From positions 1 through 5,734 of the forward strand of contig DVMZ01000117.1 of NCBI GenBank assembly GCA_018714725.1: a stretch of 5,734 nt of DNA, given 5' to 3'. Below are positions 1 to 5,248 of this stretch, piece by piece (within the stretch, counting starts at the first letter, position 1; the number at the start of each line of letters is the position of its first letter). Source of the DNA: Candidatus Scatosoma pullistercoris. Lineage in GTDB: Bacteria > Bacillota > Clostridia > Christensenellales > Borkfalkiaceae. A model generated the notes under the pieces. It searched no databases and was not told where the DNA came from. It saw nothing but the letters and a program-made list of their open reading frames with translations. The position numbers were made by a program, and so were the translations under genes.

Positions 1-94
1 GTATCTCGCTTCGGCGGTGGGGTTCCTGATGACGATCGTGTCCTTCCCGCTGGCCCTGGTGGTCAAGAAAGTCGTTTACGGAAAGGAGGTGTGA
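1..94 (+). CDS. C-terminal end of ABC sugar permease (MalF/LplB/UgpA-like), partial
   Basis: Only the last 30 codons are present, read in the frame starting at base 2 and ending at TGA 92-94. The peptide begins YLASAVGFLMTIVSFPLALV and ends in a short basic tail with KK and GKEV. A final membrane helix beginning with an A-S-A-x-G-type motif and followed by a short cytoplasmic basic tail is what the last helix of MalF/UgpA/LplB-type permeases looks like. The gene lies six bases before a MalG-type permease, the usual order for the two membrane subunits of CUT1 sugar importers. The subunit type is inferred mainly from this position and the tail, because the EAA loop lies outside the window. It could be another inner-membrane protein, but that is less likely. 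Confidence 0.75.
   Translation, partial: YLASAVGFLMTIVSFPLALVVKKVVYGKEV
83..91 (+). promoter_or_regulatory. Ribosome binding site for the second permease, inside the end of the first
   Basis: AAGGAGGTG is a near-full match to the anti-Shine-Dalgarno sequence, nine bases before ATG 101. It lies within the last codons of the upstream permease, just before its TGA. Ribosomes finishing the first gene therefore uncover this site, which suggests translational coupling and matched amounts of the two membrane subunits. It also fixes the start of the second permease at 101. Confidence 0.85.
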
Positions 95-100
95 CCGGGT

Positions 101-991
101 ATGAAAAAGCACGGAACCAAAGTCAGGCAATCCCTGTCGCGTAAAATCGTCTTTACCGTCGCGTTTTTTCTGTTTGTCCTGTATACGGCGTACATTCTCT
201 TTTTCTTCCTGTTCGGCGTTCTGATTGCGCTGAAAACGGATATGCAGGCATATACGGCAGACCAGATCAACAAACGGCTGTTTTCCTGGCCGGAACATCC
301 CGCCTGGGGGAATTTCGGCAAGGCGTTCGGGGAACTGGCGATGATCGATTCCAAAAGCACGTTTCTTTCCATTCTCTGGAATTCGGTGTGGCGTACATCC
401 GGAAGCGCGTTTCTGTCCATTATGGCCAGCGCCATGGTCTGTTATGTGTTGGTGTTTTATCGGTCCCGTTTTACGAGATTCATGTATAATCTCGGGCTGT
501 TCGTAGCCATCTTGCCCTTATACGGCTCGGCGGGATCCATGTATAAATTGCTGGAAAATCTGGGGCTGCTCAACAATCCGCTCATTCTCGTCGCGGATAT
601 CTCGCTGTTCGGCGGATATTTCTTCTATATGTACGCGACGTTCAAAACTCTGTCCTGGGATTATGCGGAAGCGGCGTTTATAGACGGCGCCAATCATTTT
701 CAGGTATTTTTCAAGGTCATGCTGCCTATGGCCCTGCCCGGAATCGCCGCGCTGTTCATCATGCAGTTCATCGGGTGCTGGAACAATTACGAATCCACCA
801 TCCTGTACATGAAAGAATACCCCAACTTGTCTTACGCGCTGTATGCGTATGACGAAGTGAAAAAATATGACGCGAACGTCCCCGTGTATTTTGCGGGCGT
901 GCTGGTCGCGCTGATTCCCGTTCTGGCGCTCTTCTTCGCCTTCCAGAATACGATCATGGAAAGAGTGTACCTCGGCGGTCTGAAAGGCTGA
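101..991 (+). CDS. Carbohydrate ABC transporter permease, MalG/LplC/UgpE type
   Basis: A 296-residue integral membrane subunit of a binding-protein-dependent importer. It would form the translocation pore with the upstream permease. Six hydrophobic segments are visible, at about residues 16-44, 102-120, 128-147, 160-180, 206-226 and 262-283. The ATPase-coupling EAA loop sits between segments 4 and 5: EAA at 190-192, DGA at 195-197, LP at 208-209 and PG at 213-214. WNN at 227-229 also fits, as MalG-like permeases usually have W-N at that point. Length and the position of the EAA loop are normal for the family. The start is supported by a strong ribosome binding site nine bases upstream. The first helix is followed by a periplasm-equivalent loop (about 45-100), typical of this class. 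No ATPase gene is visible; CUT1 importers of Bacillota often share an MsmX-like ATPase encoded elsewhere. The substrate cannot be read from the permease. Confidence 0.93.
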   Translation: MKKHGTKVRQSLSRKIVFTVAFFLFVLYTAYILFFFLFGVLIALKTDMQAYTADQINKRLFSWPEHPAWGNFGKAFGELAMIDSKSTFLSILWNSVWRTSGSAFLSIMASAMVCYVLVFYRSRFTRFMYNLGLFVAILPLYGSAGSMYKLLENLGLLNNPLILVADISLFGGYFFYMYATFKTLSWDYAEAAFIDGANHFQVFFKVMLPMALPGIAALFIMQFIGCWNNYESTILYMKEYPNLSYALYAYDEVKKYDANVPVYFAGVLVALIPVLALFFAFQNTIMERVYLGGLKG

Positions 992-1015
992 CGGACAAGG
1001 AGAAGGGCAAAAGAG

Positions 1016-1030
1016 GCCGGAAAAACCGGC
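1016..1030 (+). other. Small hairpin GCCGG-A5-CCGGC
   Basis: A perfect 5-bp GC stem (1016-1020 with 1026-1030) closes a loop of five A residues. It follows the permease stop codon by 24 bases. No U-run follows, so it does not look like a rho-independent terminator. It could act as an mRNA 3'-end stabiliser or a processing signal between the permease and binding-protein segments. Confidence 0.45.
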
Positions 1031-1034
1031 AAAA

Positions 1035-1046
1035 ACGCGAAAGCGT
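1035..1046 (+). other. Mini hairpin ACGC-GAAA-GCGT with GNRA-type loop
   Basis: A perfect 4-bp stem (1035-1038 with 1043-1046) closes a GAAA tetraloop, a very stable RNA loop class. It lies four bases after the first hairpin, so the two form a tandem pair in the mRNA. The stem is short, and chance in a sequence of low complexity cannot be excluded. Confidence 0.35.
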
Positions 1047-1067
1047 AAAAGCGTGCAAAACGATAAC

Positions 1068-1096
1068 GAAAGTCAAAGAAAGTCAAAGAAAGTCAA
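1068..1096 (+). repeat. Three tandem copies of a 10-bp unit, GAAAGTCAAA
   Basis: Copies start at 1068, 1078 and 1088; the third lacks one A at its end. The block is bracketed by a direct repeat, AACGATAA, at 1059-1066 and 1098-1105. The 10-bp period places each copy on the same face of the helix, which would suit a regulator binding in register. It may equally be a replication-slippage product in an A-rich spacer. Confidence 0.7.
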
Positions 1097-1130
1097 GAAC
1101 GATAAAACAGAAAAATCAGGAGGATGATTT

Positions 1131-2717
1131 ATGAAAAGGACCAAACGATTGATGGCACTTACGGCGGCGGCGTTGCTGAGTTTCGGGACGCTGATCGGCT
1201 GTGCCGGCAGACCTGGCGGAAATGCCGATCTGAAAATTACCATTTCCAAGCTCGGTTACGGTACGGAGTGGCTGAAAGCGATCGCGGAGAAGTATACGGA
1301 AAAGACGGGCGTCACGTTTGACATCGTGGAGCCGGTCGGCAACGCGGGTATCGACGCGATCTATGCGGAAATGGAGTCCCTGGCGAGCGATACGGATATT
1401 TTCATTACCCGGCAGAGACACTTTTTCGAGACCATCTATAAGGGGAGCATTTCCGTGGACGGCGTCAGATATCCCTGTCAGTATGCCGATCTGACCGACG
1501 TGTACACGGCGGATTCGGACGGTTCGACCATCAAGGACAAGATGAAGCCGGAATTTGAGCAGTTCTACAACGTGGACGGGGCTTATTACGGCCTGCCCTG
1601 GGCGGAGAGCGCGCTGGGAATTGTGCGCAATAAGGACGTGTGGGACAAACTGGGCTTTACGGATGCGGACGTGCCGCTCACGACGGACGAGTTGTTCGAT
1701 CTCTGCAACACGATCAAGAGCAAGACGGCCGCTTCCGCGGACCTGAAAGGCGTGGCGCCGTTTATTTACAGCCTCAGCGACGAGTATTATACGCCGTTTG
1801 CGCCGGTGTGGTTCGGGCAGTACGAGGGCTCGGAGGGGATCGGGAATTTCTTCAACGGACTGGATCCGGCGGGGGAGACCTCTTACAATCTCTATGCGTA
1901 CGACGGGCAGGAAAAGGCGCTGGAAGTGCTGAACGAACTGATTTCCGACAAAAACGGGTATCAGCACGAAGCGTCCAAAGACCTGACGTTTACGAATATG
2001 CAGTCGTATTTTCTGATGGGGCAGGCGGTGTTCTGCGTGAACGGCACCTGGCTGGAAATCGAGATGGGCAGCAACTATAAGGGCGCCAACATCGATTATA
2101 TCAAGACGCCCGTGATCAGCGCACTTTCGGAAAAACTTTCTTATTATCAGTCGGGGGCGGACACGGCCAACGACGAAAAGCTGAGCGCGCTTGTCGCATA
2201 TGTCGATGCGCATCCCGAAGAGGGGGACAATGCGGACCGGCCTGCCGGAACGACGGAAGAGGATGTGGAGATCGTACGGGATGCCCGCCATATCGGCTCG
2301 TACCTGGGTGAGGGAAAGGACCATATCATCAGCATTCCCGCTTACAGCAGAAACATCGAAGCGGCCAAAGAATTTCTGAAATTCATCTACTCGGACGAAG
2401 GGCTGAACATTTTTTATGAGGTTACCCAGGGGCAGATGCTTCCTGTAATTCCCACAACGGGGTATGACGAATCGAAAATCACCACCACTTCCTTCCGCAA
2501 GGCAATCAACCAAGTGTTGAACGAAGGATATATTCTGCCCTGGGAATCGAGTATGCCGACAAAGATCTATGCGCTCGGCGGAGTCAGTACCTATTGGAAC
2601 AACGGCCTTACCACGACCGTAATGAAAGCGCTTTTACAGGGAACATCTCCCGCATCGATCATCAATACAAATCAGAGCTATCTGAAAACCAACTGGAAGA
2701 CAATCACCGATTATTGA
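1131..2717 (+). CDS. Extracellular solute-binding lipoprotein of a sugar ABC importer (family 1)
   Basis: A 528-residue secreted binding protein that would capture the sugar or oligosaccharide and deliver it to the permeases. Residues 1-24 are a lipoprotein signal peptide: a basic start (KRTKR), a hydrophobic core, then the lipobox LIGC with Cys24 as the lipidated residue. Family signs in the mature part are the YYGLPWAESALGIVRNKDVW segment (152-171), where the protein returns to a hinge strand; YFLMGQAVFCVNGTW (293-307), matching the F-x-x-G-(K/Q)-A-A/V-x-x-x-x-G-x-W pattern; and a late AAKEFLKFIYSDEG helix (411-424). It is longer than MalE-type proteins and close to LplA-type lengths. An acidic, probably surface-exposed stretch at about 343-385 is likely an insertion. 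AGGAGG seven bases before ATG 1131 supports the start. Codon use changes from about residue 442 onward (see findings). Ligand unknown. Confidence 0.93.
   Translation: MKRTKRLMALTAAALLSFGTLIGCAGRPGGNADLKITISKLGYGTEWLKAIAEKYTEKTGVTFDIVEPVGNAGIDAIYAEMESLASDTDIFITRQRHFFETIYKGSISVDGVRYPCQYADLTDVYTADSDGSTIKDKMKPEFEQFYNVDGAYYGLPWAESALGIVRNKDVWDKLGFTDADVPLTTDELFDLCNTIKSKTAASADLKGVAPFIYSLSDEYYTPFAPVWFGQYEGSEGIGNFFNGLDPAGETSYNLYAYDGQEKALEVLNELISDKNGYQHEASKDLTFTNMQSYFLMGQAVFCVNGTWLEIEMGSNYKGANIDYIKTPVISALSEKLSYYQSGADTANDEKLSALVAYVDAHPEEGDNADRPAGTTEEDVEIVRDARHIGSYLGEGKDHIISIPAYSRNIEAAKEFLKFIYSDEGLNIFYEVTQGQMLPVIPTTGYDESKITTTSFRKAINQVLNEGYILPWESSMPTKIYALGGVSTYWNNGLTTTVMKALLQGTSPASIINTNQSYLKTNWKTITDY
2623..2636 (+). 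promoter_or_regulatory. Possible CcpA-type catabolite (cre) site within the binding-protein gene
   Basis: TGAAAGCGCTTTTA differs at one position from the perfect palindrome TGAAAGCGCTTTCA, a strong form of the cre consensus bound by CcpA in Bacillota. It lies 119 bases before the start of the GH123-like lipoprotein gene and encodes Met-Lys-Ala-Leu-Leu in the binding protein. Intragenic cre sites that block elongation are known in Bacillota. Chance is a real alternative, because this peptide and these codons are common. Confidence 0.3.
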
Positions 2718-2721
2718 TTGT
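2700..2721 (+). other. AT-rich inverted repeat spanning the binding-protein stop codon
   Basis: ACAATCA (2700-2706) pairs with TGATTGT (2715-2721) across an 8-base loop, giving a 7-bp stem that includes the TGA stop. No U-run follows; the next bases are ATATAAAACGG, then an A-run and the next ribosome binding site. It does not look like a terminator. At most it is a weak 3'-end structure separating the two lipoprotein coding segments. Confidence 0.3.
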
Positions 2722-2754
2722 ATATAAAACGGTAAAAAAACAAGGAGGGACAGA

Positions 2755-5235
2755 ATGAAAAAGCAGTTGCTGTGTATATTCGCTTCGATGGTCGCTTGCG
2801 TCACCTTTTTGGGTGCTTGCAGTCAATCGTCGGACGAAGGGGCGGAACCGGAGGTCTGGAGTACTTACAACACCCGGAAAGTGCTTCGCCAGACGGATAA
2901 GAACGACACCTACGAAAAACTTCCTGCAAAAATTTCGGCGTCGATGATGCAGGGCGAATATGAGGGGGCCCAGCTTCTGATCACCAGCGATCATACCGCG
3001 GAATATACGTTGAAGAAGGGCGTGCTCAAAGACGCCGCGGGCAACGAATTCCCCGCCGGGAACATCGCGGTTTATCATCAGAAATACATTCAGGTGACCA
3101 AGAACAACAGCGGAAACAAGGATTACGAGTCGGGTTCCTATATTCCCGATATGCTGCTTCCGATGGAAACGGCCGAAGAATACGGCGAGAACGTGATCGA
3201 AGCGGGCTGTAATCAGGGCGTCACTGTGGAATTTGATTCCACCGGAGTGGCGGCAGGTACCTATACGGGAACCTTTACGCTGGAAATTGACGGCAAAAAG
3301 ACAGAGGTGCCCGTTTCCGTGGAAGTGTGGGATTTCGGCTATGAGGGGAGACGGACGTTCCAGTCCTCTTTCCTGATCTACCGCGAACAGCTGATGGCGG
3401 GCGAATACGACACTTCGGACGAAAAAGTGCAGACCTATGTGGATTTTCTTCTGAAATACAAGATCAATTCCTATGTCATCAAGGACGCGGGGTCGTGGAC
3501 GATTGAGGAATTTGTCGAAGAGGCGGAGAGGCTGTACGACAACGACAATTACAATTCCATCGTCATTCCCTATGATTTCCCGCGCACCTATCTCGCCTAT
3601 GAGGGGACGAAACTGACGAGCGCCGCGCAGACCGTGGTCGATTACATTCTGGCTCTCGCGGAAATTTCCACCGAGGAGAAACGGTATCTCGATCTGGCTT
3701 ATTTCTATCCTTCCTCCTACGACGAAGCGGATTTCAACGGGATTGCGGCGGACGCGGAGCGGTTCCTCAAAAAGGGCGGAGAGTATGACAAAACTTTGCA
3801 GGCCGCGGCGGACGCCATCGATACGGACGAGCGGTTTTCCTCGATGACCCCGGAATTCCGGGAGTCTCTGAAAGAGAGCATTCTGCGCATTCCCGCCGTG
3901 TTCACGAACGTCACTTATATGTCGGATTGGGTGGAGGATTTCAGCGCGGCCTTCTGTCCCTATTTCAGCGTCTATGACGACGAAGCGACGTTGCAGCGCT
4001 ATCAGGACGCGGCGGCGGAAAATGCCTATGGCGATATGTGGGCTTATACCTGTATGGGGCCTACCTATCCGTACGGCACTTTCCACATCGACGATTCCAC
4101 CCTCGGCATGCGCGTTTCCGGCTGGATGGAAAAGGCGATGGGCATCACCGGTTACCTCTATTATGCGGTGAACATGAACACCCAGTTCCGCCTGACGGAG
4201 GAAGTTTATACGGATGTGTATAACAATCCGCTGCGCTATGAGGACGTGCCCGGCGACGGTTATCTGCTGTATCCCGGGAAATATTACGGGAGCGAGGAGC
4301 CCTTTGCGACGGTGCGGCTCGTGTCCTATCGGGACAGCATGGACGATTATGATATGCTCTGCGTCTATGAAAATCTCCTCAACGAATATGCGGAGAAATA
4401 CGGCGTCGCGATCGATTTCAACGACTATGTGGGGGACCTTTACGCAGACTTGTTCAACGGAGCGGTGTACTATCAGCAAGACGGGTTGCTGGACGCCGCG
4501 AGAAAAGAGCTTGCCGCGAGAATCCTTGCACTGAAAGAGAGCGGGATTCTTCTGAAACCGGATTCCGAAGCGGAAGACGGGAAATACCGGTCCACCGTGT
4601 ATGCGCCGGCGGATGCGGTGGTTTCCGTGGCGGGAACGGCTGTGGCAGGCGAGGCGGCGGGAAGCGGAAAGGCGTTTACGTTCTCCTGCGATGCGGCGCA
4701 GACGGTGACGGTGCAGGTTGCCGGCAAGAGCTATACCTTTTCGGCGAACGGGATCTCCTCGCTGATGAATACGGCGGACGTCACGGTGTCGGAAGGCAGC
4801 ATGGTTGTGGTGACGGGCAATACGGCGGCGGTGACGCTGAAAGCGCAGTACCGGGACAACGGGGAGACGATCGGGTCCAAGACCAAGATGTTCCAGCCGT
4901 ATGTTTCGTTCCGGGTGAGCGGGCTCGGTTCCGCTTCCTGCGTGAAATTCTCCTATGAGAATACCGGGGAGATGGAAATCGAGATGTCGATCGTATTCGT
5001 GGAAGCGGACGGCACAAAGACGACGGTCAAGACCAACTACTGCGGAGTCGGCGGGAGTCGGGAAGTGCGGATCGATCTGTCGGAGCAGCTGGCCGAAAAA
5101 CTGAAAATAAATCTGGCCGAAGTGACGGAAATCCGGCTGGCGTTTGAGAACGTCCTTTACAGCCCGAACGGCACCGCGTCCCTCATGCCGGACCGTGCTT
5201 TGGTGTGCGGAAATATGCGCGTCGAATCCAGATAA
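2755..5235 (+). CDS. GH123/DUF4091-like glycan-processing lipoprotein with extra C-terminal beta modules
   Basis: An 826-residue secreted protein, probably a surface glycoside hydrolase. Residues 1-22 are a signal peptide with lipobox LGAC (Cys22). The N-terminal beta domain (about 33-195) carries GEYEGAQLLI (67-76), MLLP (133-136) and AGTYTGTFT (167-175), ending in VEVWDF (189-194), all typical of DUF4091 proteins. The barrel-like core (about 200-560) has YDEAD (322-326) at the place of the family's D-E-P motif. In GH123 enzymes an adjacent Asp-Glu pair drives substrate-assisted hydrolysis, so D323 and E324 are the candidates; the usual Pro is Ala here. MWAYTCMGPTYPYG (428-441), GYLYYAVN (466-473), GDGYLLYPG (500-508) and YRDSMDDYDML (525-535) complete the signature. 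Two beta-rich modules follow (about 611-668 and 672-826), beyond the usual end. AAGGAGG six bases before ATG 2755 fixes the start. Enzyme activity is inferred; a binding-only role is possible. Confidence 0.82.
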   Translation: MKKQLLCIFASMVACVTFLGACSQSSDEGAEPEVWSTYNTRKVLRQTDKNDTYEKLPAKISASMMQGEYEGAQLLITSDHTAEYTLKKGVLKDAAGNEFPAGNIAVYHQKYIQVTKNNSGNKDYESGSYIPDMLLPMETAEEYGENVIEAGCNQGVTVEFDSTGVAAGTYTGTFTLEIDGKKTEVPVSVEVWDFGYEGRRTFQSSFLIYREQLMAGEYDTSDEKVQTYVDFLLKYKINSYVIKDAGSWTIEEFVEEAERLYDNDNYNSIVIPYDFPRTYLAYEGTKLTSAAQTVVDYILALAEISTEEKRYLDLAYFYPSSYDEADFNGIAADAERFLKKGGEYDKTLQAAADAIDTDERFSSMTPEFRESLKESILRIPAVFTNVTYMSDWVEDFSAAFCPYFSVYDDEATLQRYQDAAAENAYGDMWAYTCMGPTYPYGTFHIDDSTLGMRVSGWMEKAMGITGYLYYAVNMNTQFRLTEEVYTDVYNNPLRYEDVPGDGYLLYPGKYYGSEEPFATVRLVSYRDSMDDYDMLCVYENLLNEYAEKYGVAIDFNDYVGDLYADLFNGAVYYQQDGLLDAARKELAARILALKESGILLKPDSEAEDGKYRSTVYAPADAVVSVAGTAVAGEAAGSGKAFTFSCDAAQTVTVQVAGKSYTFSANGISSLMNTADVTVSEGSMVVVTGNTAAVTLKAQYRDNGETIGSKTKMFQPYVSFRVSGLGSASCVKFSYENTGEMEIEMSIVFVEADGTKTTVKTNYCGVGGSREVRIDLSEQLAEKLKINLAEVTEIRLAFENVLYSPNGTASLMPDRALVCGNMRVESR

Positions 5236-5240
5236 GGGGG
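5234..5240 (+). promoter_or_regulatory. Ribosome binding site of the last lipoprotein gene
   Basis: AAGGGGG overlaps the TAA stop of the preceding gene and lies eight bases before ATG 5249. It is weaker than the AGGAGG sites of the other genes here, which suggests lower or coupled translation. With a gap of only 13 bases, the two genes are almost certainly on one transcript. Confidence 0.65.
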
Positions 5241-5248
5241 CAGAAAAA

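Larger units (their letters stand above)
992..1130 (+). promoter_or_regulatory. A-rich, T-poor leader before the binding-protein gene
   Basis: This 139-base gap is the longest gene-free stretch in the window. The first 54 bases (992-1045) contain no T, and the whole gap contains about a dozen. It holds two small hairpins, a triple 10-bp repeat, A-tracts spaced roughly one helical turn apart, and the binding-protein ribosome binding site AGGAGG at 1118-1123, seven bases before ATG 1131. I see no convincing -35/-10 pair and no U-tract terminator. A plausible role (inference) is an mRNA processing or stability spacer that lets the binding protein be made in excess over the permeases, as importers generally need. 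Curved DNA supporting an internal promoter is the alternative. Confidence 0.5.

Noticed and set aside
992..1048. Readthrough of the permease TGA into an 18-codon basic tail ending at TAA 1046-1048
   Set aside because: The frame does stay open for 18 codons and encodes a Lys/Arg/Ala-rich tail, but this follows from the T-free composition, which prevents stop codons. MalG-type permeases normally end where the TGA lies, and nothing indicates suppression.
1273..1286. Second cre-like sequence, TGAAAGCGATCGCG
   Set aside because: It breaks the consensus at two positions in the right half, including the final A, and lies in ordinary coding sequence with typical codons.
1116..2513. A 465-codon open frame on the minus strand opposite the binding-protein gene
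   Set aside because: Same cause: it is in register with the plus-strand codons, and the plus gene has no TTA, CTA or TCA codons over that span. The product is Arg/His/Val-rich without recognisable domains.
2714..2735. Possible promoter (TTGATT and TATAAA) between the binding-protein and GH123-like genes
   Set aside because: The two boxes are only a few bases apart, far below the 16-18 base spacing needed. The short gap and strong ribosome binding site fit simple co-transcription.
3849..3862. Perfect 14-bp palindrome CCCGGAATTCCGGG
   Set aside because: It is fully explained by the codons of a Pro-Glu-Phe-Arg segment inside the GH123-like gene, stands alone and has no regulatory context.
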